Positions 17,870 through 27,578 of a stretch of DNA of 64,000 nucleotides are shown piece by piece. Each line of letters opens with the position of its first letter. Position 1 is the first letter of the stretch. The notes under the pieces are model-generated. The model saw only the letters and a program-made list of their open reading frames with translations, did no database searches and was not told the DNA's origin. A program made the position numbers and the translations under genes. Source of the DNA: Psychrobacter glacincola (GTDB lineage Bacteria; Pseudomonadota; Gammaproteobacteria; Pseudomonadales; Moraxellaceae); assembly GCF_904846075.1 (NCBI RefSeq), contig NZ_CAJGZH010000002.1, forward strand, positions 744,001-808,000, given 5' to 3'.

Positions 17870-19486
17870 ATGTCAGACAATCGCACCTCAGCGCAGCCAT
17901 TCAACACCAGTAACGCGATGAATCCGTTGGCCGCCAAATCAAACACCACCGTGGCCTATACGGATGGTGCCTGTAAAGGCAATCCGGGCGCTGGTGGCTG
18001 GGGCGCACATCTCATTTTTAGTGATGGACGTACACAAGATTTGTACGGCGGTGATAAAGAGACGACCAATAATCGCATGGAGTTGATGGGCGCGATACAA
18101 GCATTGACCCATAGCCCGCATGAGCACAACCTCGAGATTTGGACAGACTCAAGCTATGTCAAAAAAGGCATCACCGAATGGATAGAGGGTTGGAAAAAAA
18201 GAGGCTGGAAAACGGCAAGTAACAAACCCGTCGCCAATCAAGACCTTTGGCAGCAATTAGATAAGCTATGCCAGCAGCGCGATGTTGACTGGCATTGGGT
18301 AAAAGGTCACGCAGGACATGCAGGCAATGAAAAAGCGGACGAGCTGGCAAACTTAGGCGTGACGTCCAGCAGTGAAGAATTATCGAGCATAGAGCCGCAA
18401 GCCACAGCTAAAAAAAAAGGGCAAATAATGCCTAATACAGCGCAAAATGCTGCTCACAATGACTGGCTAAGTTTCGATCCACTGGGTCTGGATATGACAG
18501 ATGATGAGCTTGACGAAGATGTCATAGACACTGATAACGATACAAACCCTGCCGATGATATGATGAGTAAAGATGCTGTAATAGAAACCGATCGCTATCA
18601 GCATAATGTTAGCAAACCAATGAGTAAAATAGAGATGCCGGAAACCCAAACGTCTATGACTGATGCGACGATAAATGATCATGTGCCCGCTAGCGTTACT
18701 CGCATAGAAGAAGCTGATACACCAAAATTCGACGGCGACACCAGCCGTGCCAATCCGTATTTCATACCGCTGCTGCCCAAACCTATCCATCGTCATGAGT
18801 CTGATCGCCAGCTCATTATGGATACTGAAACCACAGGTCTTGATCCGTTAAAAGGCGACCGTATTATCGAAGTCGGTATCGTGGAGATGATCGGGCGTAA
18901 ATTTACGGGTGAAAAGCTCCACGTTTATATCAATCCACAGCGCGGCATGGATGATGAAGTCATTCGTATCCATGGTATTTCTGAGGCATTTTTGACCGAC
19001 AAGCCTACCTTCGATCAAGTTGCTCAGTCGCTCTATGATTTTATGGACGGCGCAGAAATCATCGCTCATAACGCCACCTTTGATATGAACTTCTTAAACA
19101 TGGAGTTTGCCAAAGTTGGTATGAACGACTTTGCCGAGCGCGTACAAGTGACTGACTCGCTGGTCATGGCAAAGCAGCAATATCCTGGGCAAAAAAACAC
19201 CCTAGATGCTTTAGTGCGTCGCCTAAATGTGGGGAAGCAAGATCGTACTTTTCACGGCGCCTTACTTGATTCAGAGATTTTAGCAGAAGTTTATCTGGCG
19301 ATGACAGGTGGGCAGGTTACACTCGCCATCGAAGAAGACACGCAAACAGATGGTGGGCAGACAGCACACGCCAGTTTTGCCAATTTAGCGTCATTGTTGC
19401 TAGAGTCATCTACGGATGAAAATACCAACCAACAGTGGTATGCCGCGCTCGCAGAAGCGTATCCTGAGCTAAAAGCCAATATGTAG
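17870..19486 (+). CDS. RNase HI - DNA polymerase III epsilon (DnaQ) fusion
   Basis: 538 residues with two enzymes in one frame. Residues 25-165 are RNase [12 protein letters not shown] with Asp32, then Glu71, Asp93 and Asp157 as metal ligands. It degrades RNA in RNA-DNA hybrids. From about 310 on lies the proofreading 3'-5' exonuclease of DNA polymerase III, starting with Exo[10 protein letters not shown] (Asp318, Glu320). An acidic low-complexity linker of about 120 residues joins them. Codons 181-183 are a run of nine A residues, and an internal ATG with GGG 6 bases upstream begins at residue 187. A one-base change in the run stops translation at once, so separate proteins may also be made. 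E. coli has rnhA and dnaQ as adjacent divergent genes. Confidence 0.88.
   Translation: MSDNRTSAQPFNTSNAMNPLAAKSNTTVAYTDGACKGNPGAGGWGAHLIFSDGRTQDLYGGDKETTNNRMELMGAIQALTHSPHEHNLEIWTDSSYVKKGITEWIEGWKKRGWKTASNKPVANQDLWQQLDKLCQQRDVDWHWVKGHAGHAGNEKADELANLGVTSSSEELSSIEPQATAKKKGQIMPNTAQNAAHNDWLSFDPLGLDMTDDELDEDVIDTDNDTNPADDMMSKDAVIETDRYQHNVSKPMSKIEMPETQTSMTDATINDHVPASVTRIEEADTPKFDGDTSRANPYFIPLLPKPIHRHESDRQLIMDTETTGLDPLKGDRIIEVGIVEMIGRKFTGEKLHVYINPQRGMDDEVIRIHGISEAFLTDKPTFDQVAQSLYDFMDGAEIIAHNATFDMNFLNMEFAKVGMNDFAERVQVTDSLVMAKQQYPGQKNTLDALVRRLNVGKQDRTFHGALLDSEILAEVYLAMTGGQVTLAIEEDTQTDGGQTAHASFANLASLLLESSTDENTNQQWYAALAEAYPELKANM
18410..18430 (+). promoter_or_regulatory. A9 slippery run with internal ribosome site and ATG for DnaQ
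   Basis: Nine A residues (18410-18418) are followed by GGG and, after six bases, an in-frame ATG at 18428. Loss of one A would place a TAA at 18426-18428, overlapping the ATG as TAATG. Gain of one A would place a TAA at 18433-18435. Both are seen directly by reading the frames. The internal start would give a free 352-residue DnaQ. Confidence 0.6.
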
Positions 19487-19646
19487 TTGCCGTATAAGTT
19501 GATGATATCAATCTTTGAGCAATAACATTTGTATAATATAGGCTTGACTATTGTTATATTAAGCATTAAAACATCAGCAGCAAGTGCTTTTTCGATCATC
19601 ATTTAAACCATCGCCATTCTCATCAGTACATTATGGAAAAACACCT

Positions 19647-21329
19647 ATGAACCAGTCTGCGCAAATGAAGTTAACGGCCCCAACGCTTAGTGTTACTGAT
19701 TTCAATCTACCATCGCTACATTTGTTGCATGATGAGATCATCGTAACCTTAAAAGATACTGAGATTCATCTGAGTGAATTTAATGATGATAATAGTCAAG
19801 CCCCTTTATTATTAGATTCTATCACTGTGCTAAAGCAGCTGTCTTGCATCTTTGAGCTGATATCTTTGGTTGGTGCCGAGGCTTTGAATACCGCTATTGT
19901 CAATGGTTTACAGCGCCTCTATGATAATGGTGATAATAACGATACCAGCTTGATTATGGACTTATCAGAAGCCATTATGACACTGGATCGCTATATCGAG
20001 TTTGTACTTTTGACAGAGTCGGTAGAGCCAACCTTGTTACTGCCTGTTATCAATAAACTCAATGCTCACGGGCAAGAAACCCCTATCACAGCAGACTATT
20101 TTGCAGCCTTTGGTAGCAGTAGTGTCATCATTGCCAACCCTGAACAAAACTTCCAACCACTTGACGAGCTTAACCTAGACACTGAACTACTAACTTATGC
20201 TTATCGTAGTGGTCTTGGAGTCGCTCTGCTCAATCAAGATGGCAACGTTAGCTCAGACGATCAGCAGAAACTTGACGCCATGAGTGCAGCGTGTGCTTTG
20301 ATAGCATCAAACACCAGCAGTCTATTTTGGCAAGCGGCCACCGCAGCTGTCACGGACATTGCCACGATATTACCGCTAAATCTGAGTCAAAAACACACAC
20401 TGATTTATTTAGAGCAGCAATTCCAAAGCTACTTGCCTGTGATGGACAAACGGTTTGCGGATTTGGTCAGTTTTGCTTGCCAGCGTGACAGTGATGCGGC
20501 GCAACGACTGCGTGAGCAATACGCCAGCAACCACTTGGAAAGCGCACAACTTGAGCAAATGAAACGTTTCTTATTCGGTCCTAATCGCGCCCTGACCGAT
20601 ACGCTGAACACCATCATTCAGACCCAAATTAATACCATCAAAGAAAATGTGGATAGCTACGCACGTGGTGATTCATTGAACCCTGTCGATATGCAAACCG
20701 CACAGATTATCGAAGAGCTAACAGAATTGAGCTCAGCGTTACTCTTGCTTGGTTTATCAAATGCAGCCAATAGTCTCAGCGTAGCAGCAGAAGCTGTTAG
20801 TCATTGGCAAACGCCCTCGCCTGACGATTTTGATCACTTGCTGTTGGCATTAATGCATGCGGAAAACGCCACCATTGCAATGGCAGAAATGCACACACCA
20901 GGGGCCATCTATTTGCCACTGAATAACCCGCATATCTCTTTACATCAGCTCAATACGGCTAATGATACTTTGATACAAGAAAGTCGTTCCGCTATTGCCA
21001 GTGCAGAACAAGCCATTAACGATTATTTGGCTGAGCCAGAGCGCGATATGCTCAATATTCAGAACATACCTGAGATGATGCGCCAAGTGGCAGGGGCTGT
21101 GCGCTTCTTACAGCTGCCAACACCTGCCAGCATGCTCAGTCAATTGGCCAATTATCTTCAGCAGCGTATCGAAGGTGGACAACGTATTGAAGACAGTACG
21201 CTTGCCTGTATCGCTGATGTCATTATGGCCGTCGATCATCATCTAGATGGTTTTGAACACAATCGTCCGGTCAGCAAACAAGCATTAGATGTGGGACAGC
21301 AGAGCTTGATTCATCTACTGGCAGCCTAA
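19647..21329 (+). CDS. FimL-like protein (ChpA N-terminal-like)
   Basis: 560 residues from the ATG at 19647; an upstream in-frame start at 19584 lacks support. The protein is all-helical, soluble, acidic and rich in Leu, Ala and Asn, with histidine-phosphotransfer-like helices but no clear catalytic His motif. Length and helix pattern recall FimL of Pseudomonas, which resembles the N-terminus of the type IV pilus sensor kinase ChpA and supports twitching motility through cAMP signalling. The assignment rests on general resemblance and gene neighbourhood (following dnaQ). It could be another Hpt-like scaffold. Confidence 0.5.
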   Translation: MNQSAQMKLTAPTLSVTDFNLPSLHLLHDEIIVTLKDTEIHLSEFNDDNSQAPLLLDSITVLKQLSCIFELISLVGAEALNTAIVNGLQRLYDNGDNNDTSLIMDLSEAIMTLDRYIEFVLLTESVEPTLLLPVINKLNAHGQETPITADYFAAFGSSSVIIANPEQNFQPLDELNLDTELLTYAYRSGLGVALLNQDGNVSSDDQQKLDAMSAACALIASNTSSLFWQAATAAVTDIATILPLNLSQKHTLIYLEQQFQSYLPVMDKRFADLVSFACQRDSDAAQRLREQYASNHLESAQLEQMKRFLFGPNRALTDTLNTIIQTQINTIKENVDSYARGDSLNPVDMQTAQIIEELTELSSALLLLGLSNAANSLSVAAEAVSHWQTPSPDDFDHLLLALMHAENATIAMAEMHTPGAIYLPLNNPHISLHQLNTANDTLIQESRSAIASAEQAINDYLAEPERDMLNIQNIPEMMRQVAGAVRFLQLPTPASMLSQLANYLQQRIEGGQRIEDSTLACIADVIMAVDHHLDGFEHNRPVSKQALDVGQQSLIHLLAA

Positions 21330-21420
21330 TTTCTATCATGCTTAAGCACTAAAATGATATTTAAATGGCGGATTTTCTGCCATAGCCCTTCATTTATATA
21401 TAATCGATCCCATATAATCT

Positions 21421-21484
21421 GGATACAAGCAAGATGCGCTTAGCACTACAAATAGTAGTGCTAAGCGAGCCTGACACCGTATCC
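21421..21484. repeat. Nested hairpin between FimL-like gene and nudC
   Basis: CGCTTAGCACTAC (21437-21449) and GTAGTGCTAAGCG (21455-21467) form a perfect 13-bp stem with a five-base loop. An outer stem GGATAC (21421-21426) / GTATCC (21479-21484) encloses it. No T run follows on either strand, so it is not a standard terminator; it may be an mRNA processing or regulatory structure. Confidence 0.6.
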
Positions 21485-21537
21485 GAATGATATAGGATTG
21501 ACTTTAATTCAATTAAAAAAAGTCTGTATCAACACTG

Positions 21538-22617
21538 ATGCGTACTGACCGTAACCGGTTTGGAATTTTACCTATGACCAGCGCTTTTGTATTTAGTGAT
21601 GATACTGTTTTATGCCACCAGCGACCTAATGGATGGTGGCCGGTGCAGCTTGAATTACCCCCATCCGCTACACATTCAGACGAGGAGACCCAGCTTGCTT
21701 ATCAAGTTGGTCATGTCACGCTACTCGAAAGCCTAGCACCGCGTCACTGGTCGCCTGATGTCAATCCTACTAGCGCGAGTGTAGATACTCTGAAGTATGC
21801 CGATATTCTAGAAAGTTCCGATATTCTAGAAAGTGCCGATATTCTAGAAAGTGCCGACAGTTCGATTAATACTCCCCACACCTTTACTGCGCAAGCGGCT
21901 AGCGCCATTACTTATGACTATGCAATTGCACATCATATTGCATTGCCTATCATCGCTGAGGGCAGTGGCAATGCGTTTGTTCCTTACCGCCAGCTGATTA
22001 CTCAGTTGCCCGTGGCTTTGTCCGATCAGCTTAGCCAAGCGATACAGTTATTGCGCTGGCAAACAGATACACAGTTTTGTAGTCGCTGTGCTGCCCCAAC
22101 CATTCATGCCAAACGAGATGAGCGTGCCATGGTCTGTCCAGTGTGCCGATTGCGCCAATACCCACGTGTACAACCCTGTGTCATCACGGCTATTACTCGC
22201 CCGAATCCGCAAACTGGTGAAATGCAGATTTTGTTAGCCCATCATCATCGTTATGGACAGCAAAAAACAGCGCCTCATTTATTACAGTCGCCACAACCGT
22301 TACTATACGGTTTGATTGCAGGCTTTGTAGAAGTGGGTGAAAGCCTAGAACACGCGGTGGTGCGTGAAGTGGCAGAAGAGGTAAATATCAGCCTATCAGA
22401 TATTCGTTACGTCAGCAGTCAGCCATGGCCATTTCCGTCTAATTTAATGCTAGGCTTTCGCGCTTCTTATGCAGCTGGCGAAATTGTTATCCAAGAAGAT
22501 GAGCTGTCGCACGCCGATTTTTTTGATCTGTCAAATTTGCCAAAAATACCCTCAAAAGGTAGCATTGCTTACGAGCTGATTGCACAAATTGCCAATGAGC
22601 AAGGTATTTTGCTTTAA
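21538..22617 (+). CDS. nudC: NAD(+)/NADH pyrophosphatase, NudC-type Nudix hydrolase
   Basis: 359 residues, longer than E. coli NudC (257). A zinc ribbon uses Cys181, Cys184, Cys200 and Cys203. The Nudix box GFVEVGESLEHAVVREVAEEV spans 262-282, and the NADH-specific SQPWPFPSN motif follows at 294. The enzyme cleaves NADH and can remove NAD caps from RNA. The extra length is in the N-terminal region, which includes four hexapeptide repeats of the form DILESA (residues 83-106) coded by an 18-base tandem repeat. It precedes the rsxB-like gene. Confidence 0.9.
   Translation: MRTDRNRFGILPMTSAFVFSDDTVLCHQRPNGWWPVQLELPPSATHSDEETQLAYQVGHVTLLESLAPRHWSPDVNPTSASVDTLKYADILESSDILESADILESADSSINTPHTFTAQAASAITYDYAIAHHIALPIIAEGSGNAFVPYRQLITQLPVALSDQLSQAIQLLRWQTDTQFCSRCAAPTIHAKRDERAMVCPVCRLRQYPRVQPCVITAITRPNPQTGEMQILLAHHHRYGQQKTAPHLLQSPQPLLYGLIAGFVEVGESLEHAVVREVAEEVNISLSDIRYVSSQPWPFPSNLMLGFRASYAAGEIVIQEDELSHADFFDLSNLPKIPSKGSIAYELIAQIANEQGILL
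21784..21855 (+). repeat. In-frame 18-bp tandem repeat inside nudC
   Basis: Three near-identical units GATATTCTAGAAAGTGCC start at 21802, 21820 and 21838; a diverged fourth unit precedes them at 21784. The period is a multiple of three, so copy changes keep the frame and add or remove six residues. Confidence 0.85.
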
Positions 22618-22719
22618 TCTATAATATCAATGCAGCATTTATCAATATCGTTATTATCCTATTATTCTAATGTCAGCACTCAGAGCACACTTAGCACTGA
22701 TATTAAGGTTTTAAAGCAT

Positions 22720-23568
22720 ATGCAAAGCACCACTAGTAAAAATAGCACCCATATCCGTCTCACCAATTTGCCAATCTTGTTCGACACTTTGGATATAGAG
22801 CGCTTACCTGCGGACATACAAGCGAAAATTTCATATATTGATGCTTGTTTACCGCAAACACAATGTGGACTTTGCGAGCATCCAGACGGCTGCTTGCCCT
22901 ATGCCGCCGCTATCGTGCTAGACAATGAGCCATACAATAAATGTGTACCCGGTGGTCAACCCGTTACCAATGCCATTGCTCAAATCATTAATATAGATAG
23001 TCATGAAGCGATACTTAGCGCTGCGCCTTCTCAGTGGCCAATAGATGCGACCTCTGAACGTCCGACTGAGGTACGTGCGGTGATTCGTGAAGATGATTGT
23101 ATCGGCTGCACCAAATGTATACCTGCCTGCCCAGTCGATGCTATTGTGGGTACTGGTAAGCACATGCATACTATCTTTACGGATTTATGCACCGGCTGCG
23201 AGCTTTGCATCGCTCCTTGTCCAGTCGACTGCATCGATTTGGTCACTGTTGAACGGGAGCTGTCTAGCTCTGAACGTACCACAGAGCAAGAAGATTTAAG
23301 ACAGCGCTATCATACTCATTTAAGACGCGTCACCGAGCAGCTGGCTGATAGTAGCAATAGTAGACCTGTGGTCAGCATGGTTGAAGCAAAACTGAACAAT
23401 GCCGCTAGTCAATCGTTGAATATCAGCGAAGCGCAGGCAAAAAACACCATTGCCGCAGCGAAGCTTCGTAGTAAAATTAAAAAGCTAGAAAAGCAGCTAA
23501 GTGTCCGTCCAAATGAGAGCAAACAAGTAGAGCTTGACGCATTGCAAGTGGAGTTAAGTCAGCTTTAA
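22720..23568 (+). CDS. rsxB: RnfB/RsxB-type electron transport ferredoxin
   Basis: 282 residues from the ATG at 22720, which has AAGG upstream; an in-frame ATG at 22630 would add 30 residues without a ribosome site. An N-terminal [4Fe-4S] motif (CGLCEHPDGCLPYA) of the RnfB type is followed by two ferredoxin clusters, CIGCTKCIPACPVDA and CTGCELCIAPCPVDC. The C-terminal third is a charged helix with Lys/Glu repeats. There is no clear N-terminal membrane anchor and no other rnf subunit nearby, as is common for this gene in Moraxellaceae and other gammas where it is followed by nth. It may carry electrons to a partner such as the SoxR-reducing system; the role here is unproven. Confidence 0.82.
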   Translation: MQSTTSKNSTHIRLTNLPILFDTLDIERLPADIQAKISYIDACLPQTQCGLCEHPDGCLPYAAAIVLDNEPYNKCVPGGQPVTNAIAQIINIDSHEAILSAAPSQWPIDATSERPTEVRAVIREDDCIGCTKCIPACPVDAIVGTGKHMHTIFTDLCTGCELCIAPCPVDCIDLVTVERELSSSERTTEQEDLRQRYHTHLRRVTEQLADSSNSRPVVSMVEAKLNNAASQSLNISEAQAKNTIAAAKLRSKIKKLEKQLSVRPNESKQVELDALQVELSQL

Positions 23569-23679
23569 TAGCATAATTATCATTTGTTAGACAGTCTACC
23601 CAACATCGCTAAAATAAATTTATCCCGATATCTTGTATCAGTTATTAACTATCAATAGCCAAAAAATAGTAAGAATACT

Positions 23680-24375
23680 ATGAGTAAAACCGTCAAACAC
23701 AAAACTGCCGATACCCCGCCATCGAGACGAATGCCCAATCGTGACGTGCGTCCATTTTTTGAAAAACTGGCAGCGACGATTGATGAGCCGGTTACGGAAT
23801 TGAATTATAAAAGTAATTTTGAGCTACTGATCGCGGTCATCTTGTCTGCGCAGGCGACGGATGTGAGCGTCAATATCGCCACCCAGCAACTATATCCCGT
23901 AGCAAATACGCCCGAAGCAATCTTGGCATTGGGTGAAGACGGTCTAAAATCTTATATCAAAAATATTGGCCTATATAATGCCAAAGCCAAAAATGTCATC
24001 AAAACTTGCCGAGATCTGATTGAGAAATTTGACAGCACCGTCCCTGATAACCGCAAAGACTTAGAGTCTCTCGCTGGCGTTGGGCGTAAAACCGCCAATG
24101 TGGTCTTAAATACCGCCTTTGGTCAGCCAACCATGGCAGTTGACACTCATATCTTTCGGGTAGGCAATCGTACGGGACTGGCCACTGGAAAAAATGTCTT
24201 GATCGTTGAAAACAAGCTGGTCGAGCGTATCCCAGAAGATTTTATCGTGGAGGCGCATCATTATCTTATCTTGCACGGGCGCTATACCTGCCAAGCTCGT
24301 ACGCCCAAATGCGGTGCTTGTCCTGTTTATGACGAATGTATGTTTAAAGACAAAGCCAAGTTCTTGGAGCTATAG
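23680..24375 (+). CDS. nth: Endonuclease III (DNA glycosylase/AP lyase)
   Basis: 231 residues. The helix-hairpin-helix LAGVGRKTANVVL carries the catalytic Lys, followed by the catalytic Asp in AVDTHIFRV. The C-terminal [4Fe-4S] cluster uses the pattern C-X6-C-X2-C-X5-C (CQARTPKCGACPVYDEC). The enzyme removes oxidised pyrimidines in base excision repair. The first 20 residues are a basic extension relative to E. coli Nth (211 aa). It lies 111 bases after rsxB, the usual neighbour. Confidence 0.95.
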   Translation: MSKTVKHKTADTPPSRRMPNRDVRPFFEKLAATIDEPVTELNYKSNFELLIAVILSAQATDVSVNIATQQLYPVANTPEAILALGEDGLKSYIKNIGLYNAKAKNVIKTCRDLIEKFDSTVPDNRKDLESLAGVGRKTANVVLNTAFGQPTMAVDTHIFRVGNRTGLATGKNVLIVENKLVERIPEDFIVEAHHYLILHGRYTCQARTPKCGACPVYDECMFKDKAKFLEL

Positions 24376-24484
24376 TTTTTAGAACTATAACCACTCTATT
24401 TATAAAAGACTTTATAGATCTACTTTAGATGCAATAGACGCCCTCTTACCTTTGTAAACGTTATTTTAAAAATCAGGAAGCCAG

Positions 24485-25081
24485 ATGCATACGCTGACCG
24501 CGCTATTATTCGATAATTTTGAGACTTTAGATCTATTTGGACCTATCGAGATGTTTGGTTGCTTACCTGAGCATTATCGTCTGCAATTTGCCTCTTTAAG
24601 CGGTGGAATCATTCATAGTAAGCATGGCGTTGCAATGCAAACAATCGCTGTCAGCGAGTTGGATCATCAGACTGATATCTTGTTGATGGTTGGCGGCATG
24701 GGTACTCGCCAGCAAATCAATCACAGATCATTTTTGCAGACGCTGACAACCTTGGCTGGCCATGCTAATTGGGTACTTAGCGTTTGTACAGGTAGCGCAT
24801 TGTTGGCTAAGGCTGGCGTCTTAGATGGCAAGCGTGCAACGTCTAATAAACTGTCATGGCAGTGGGTGATAGCACAATCTGACAAAGTCCATTGGGCTGA
24901 GCAAGCACGCTGGGTTGTCGATGGCAAGTTTTATACATCCTCAGGTGTCAGTGCAGGTATGGACATGGCGCTTGGCTTTATCGCTGACAGACATGACATC
25001 GATACGGCACGTCATATCGCTAACTATACTGAATATCGCTGGCAAGAAAATAGCGAGATTGATGACTTTTACCACGGTTAA
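24485..25081 (+). CDS. DJ-1/PfpI family protein
   Basis: 198 residues of a single DJ-1/PfpI domain. The nucleophile elbow VCTGSALLAKAGVLDGKRAT holds the likely active Cys, and GGMGTRQ is near residue 62. Sequence is closest to the isonitrile hydratase / AraC-associated group rather than to deglycase YhbO. There is no HTH domain. AGGAAG precedes the ATG by 5 bases. The enzymatic role is not predictable from sequence. Confidence 0.85.
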   Translation: MHTLTALLFDNFETLDLFGPIEMFGCLPEHYRLQFASLSGGIIHSKHGVAMQTIAVSELDHQTDILLMVGGMGTRQQINHRSFLQTLTTLAGHANWVLSVCTGSALLAKAGVLDGKRATSNKLSWQWVIAQSDKVHWAEQARWVVDGKFYTSSGVSAGMDMALGFIADRHDIDTARHIANYTEYRWQENSEIDDFYHG

Positions 25082-25243
25082 TCCATGTCTAGTTACCGCT
25101 TAGTATTATCCATCGCTAGAGTTTTACCTCGATACACGGTAAAATGTGCTAATTTTTTTATTCGTTTTCGCCTTTTATTTTTATATACATTTAATAATGA
25201 CTGAGTTCATAGACTACAGTCCCTGCAATTAAGCGATCCCATT

Positions 25244-26410
25244 ATGCGTGAATACAACTTATTTACCTCAGAATCTGTGAGCGAAGGTCATCCTGATAAA
25301 ATGGCTGACCAAATATCAGATGCCATCCTTGACGCTATCTTACGTGAAGATTTGCATGCACGCGTGGCATGCGAAACCTTGGTTAAGACAGGTGCTGTGA
25401 TACTAGCAGGCGAAGTCACCACGACGGCAAATATCGATGTTGAGCGTATCGTGCGTGATACCGTAAACGGTATTGGTTACCACCATTCAGACTTAGGCTT
25501 TGATGGCGAAACATGCGCGGTCATCAATATGCTCGGCAAACAATCTCCTGAAATCGCTCAAGGTGTCGATCGTAGCGACCCTGAAGAGCAAGGCGCAGGT
25601 GACCAAGGTCTTATGTTTGGCTATGCCAGTAATGAAACTGATGTCTTGATGCCAGCCCCTATCGAATTTGCTCACCGCTTGATGGAACGCCAATCTGAGC
25701 TGCGCCGCGCAGGCGAGTTGCCGTGGTTGCGTCCAGATGCCAAAGCACAAGTGACCTTAAGATATGATGGTAGCAAGCCTGTTGCCATTGATGCCGTGGT
25801 GCTATCAACGCAACACGATCCAAGTATCTCGCAAAAAGACCTGCAAGAAGCGATCATGGAATCTATCATCAAACAAGTATTGCCTGCTGAATTATTGCAT
25901 GCTGGCACGCGCTATCATATCAATCCAACGGGTAAGTTTGTGATTGGCGGTCCTGTAGGTGATGCTGGATTGACAGGTCGTAAAATCATTGTTGATACTT
26001 ATGGCGGTATGGCGCGTCATGGCGGCGGTGCATTCAGTGGTAAAGATCCATCGAAAGTCGATCGCAGTGCTGCGTACGCCGTGCGTTATGTAGCTAAGAA
26101 TATCGTCGCGGCAGGACTTGCTGAGCGCTGTGAAATACAGGTTAGTTATGCCATTGGTGTCGCTGAACCAACCTCTATCTCGGTCAATACTTTTGGTACG
26201 AATAAAATCAGCAATGATGAAATCATCCGTCTGATTCGTACCCATTTTGACCTGCGCCCTTATGGCATTACCCGTATGCTAAATTTATTACAACCAATGT
26301 ATCAGCAAACGGCGACTTTTGGTCATTTTGGTCGTCCTGGCTCTGAAACTGCTTTTACGTGGGAAAAAACAGACAAAGCTGAGATATTAAAAGCAGACGC
26401 TGGTTTGTAA
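25244..26410 (+). CDS. metK: S-adenosylmethionine synthetase
   Basis: 388 residues, normal length. It begins [14 protein letters not shown], with the methionine- and ATP-binding residues, and contains [12 protein letters not shown] and the phosphate-binding [16 protein letters not shown] signature. It makes SAM from methionine and ATP. The 160 bases upstream show no recognisable SAM riboswitch. It stands alone in the run, followed by a DUF3144 gene. Confidence 0.97.
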   Translation: MREYNLFTSESVSEGHPDKMADQISDAILDAILREDLHARVACETLVKTGAVILAGEVTTTANIDVERIVRDTVNGIGYHHSDLGFDGETCAVINMLGKQSPEIAQGVDRSDPEEQGAGDQGLMFGYASNETDVLMPAPIEFAHRLMERQSELRRAGELPWLRPDAKAQVTLRYDGSKPVAIDAVVLSTQHDPSISQKDLQEAIMESIIKQVLPAELLHAGTRYHINPTGKFVIGGPVGDAGLTGRKIIVDTYGGMARHGGGAFSGKDPSKVDRSAAYAVRYVAKNIVAAGLAERCEIQVSYAIGVAEPTSISVNTFGTNKISNDEIIRLIRTHFDLRPYGITRMLNLLQPMYQQTATFGHFGRPGSETAFTWEKTDKAEILKADAGL

Positions 26411-26482
26411 AAATATCACGTTGCACCCCTTACAAACCTTCTTTATAAATTTAAAATTACCGACACTTATTAGGAGTCGCTT

Positions 26483-26854
26483 ATGTCTCAAGACAATATG
26501 CAAAACAGCAACATTCAAGAAAGCAATGTTGACGCTAACATTGAGATTACCCCTGAAATGCAGGCATTTTATCAACGTGCTGATGCCATCATTGGTATCG
26601 CAAACAGTCAGTTGGGTTCTGAAGCACATTCAGGACAAGTAGGTGCATCACTACTTTATGCAGCCGCACGTTATAGCGCATCTGTCGCCTCTATTGGCTT
26701 TGTCAAAGGCGATGATTTTGCCAAAGAAAAAGATGATATCGTTGAATTTTATGTCAAACAGTATCGCCAAATGCTGAGCGACAACCTGACTGATTATGCG
26801 CAGAACTTTGATAAATATGTTCAGCTTAATCAAGATGACAAAGCAGCCAAATAG
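26483..26854 (+). CDS. DUF3144 family protein
   Basis: 123 residues. After an Asn/Gln-rich leader the protein has the DUF3144 pattern FYQRADAIIGIANSQL, with ASLLYAAARYSAS and FVKGDDFAKEKDDIVEFYVKQYRQML. It is soluble and helical, with no signal peptide. TTAGGAG lies 7 bases before the ATG. The function of the family is unknown. Confidence 0.8.
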   Translation: MSQDNMQNSNIQESNVDANIEITPEMQAFYQRADAIIGIANSQLGSEAHSGQVGASLLYAAARYSASVASIGFVKGDDFAKEKDDIVEFYVKQYRQMLSDNLTDYAQNFDKYVQLNQDDKAAK

Positions 26855-27004
26855 TTCTATAGCCTTTAGCTGGCATTTATAAAACGGCTGGTATAGTCGG
26901 TTCAATTTAAAAGTAGTACAAGGCAACCGAGTGTAGATGTATATTTAATACTTCAAGCGAGGTTAACGCAGTAATATTTTTATAGTGGAATGACTATAGT
27001 GATG

Positions 27005-27041
27005 CTCAAACCCAAGCTTAATCATAGGCTTGGGTTTTTTA
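27005..27041 (+). terminator. Terminator upstream of the Kazal-like gene
   Basis: AAACCCAAGC (27008-27017) and GCTTGGGTTT (27028-27037) form a 10-bp perfect stem with loop TTAATCATAG, then T residues. It probably ends the metK/DUF3144 transcript 150 bases upstream. The rest of the 26855-27173 gap shows nothing else. Confidence 0.85.
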
Positions 27042-27173
27042 TTAATCATGATTTGGTAGATGACTGCTGATAAATAGGCTACTATCAATTAAAACCACCT
27101 TGTTCATCACATGGTTGCAACCAGCTATCGATAATAGGGATTTACCGAACACTATTTATAAGGACATATGATT

Positions 27174-27506
27174 ATGAACCACTTATTCAAATCATGGCGA
27201 TTATGCCTGTCATTATTAGGGTTATCAGTCACTATTGCCTTAGCTGGCTGTAATAACATCCAAAGCATCGATACGCCTGACACCGCCCCTATTCATAGCA
27301 CTGGGCACAGCCAACAGAACAGCGACAACCCTTTCATCAAGTGCCCACCTTACAACCCTGAGCAAACGATGTGTACCGCGCAATATGATCCTGTGTGTGT
27401 CAAAGTAAAAACCAGCTCAGGATTTAGTTATCGCACTGCGGGCAACTCATGTTCGGCATGTGGCACAACGGCAGCAGTAGGTTATGTTAAAGGACAGTGC
27501 TCATAA
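27174..27506 (+). CDS. Small Kazal-like lipoprotein
   Basis: 110 residues from the ATG at 27174, 9 bases after AGGA; the ATG two codons earlier is too close. The signal sequence ends in lipobox LAGC, predicting lipid anchoring. The C-terminal half has six cysteines in a Kazal-like order, with MCTAQYDPVCVKV, a Tyr in SYRTAGNSCSAC and the end GYVKGQC. Kazal domains inhibit serine proteases. The match is a short motif only, and the bacterial versions are mostly untested. Two terminators with an identical loop flank the gene, so it is transcribed alone. Confidence 0.7.
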   Translation: MNHLFKSWRLCLSLLGLSVTIALAGCNNIQSIDTPDTAPIHSTGHSQQNSDNPFIKCPPYNPEQTMCTAQYDPVCVKVKTSSGFSYRTAGNSCSACGTTAAVGYVKGQCS

Positions 27507-27578
27507 CCTTGCTTCATAACCTTGCTTCATAACTTTGTGTAAATACTTTATATCAAACTAAAAAAGACAATTAAATCA

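Noticed and set aside
25082..25243. SAM riboswitch ahead of metK
   Set aside because: The gap is only 162 bases, and no riboswitch core or terminator/antiterminator pair is visible.
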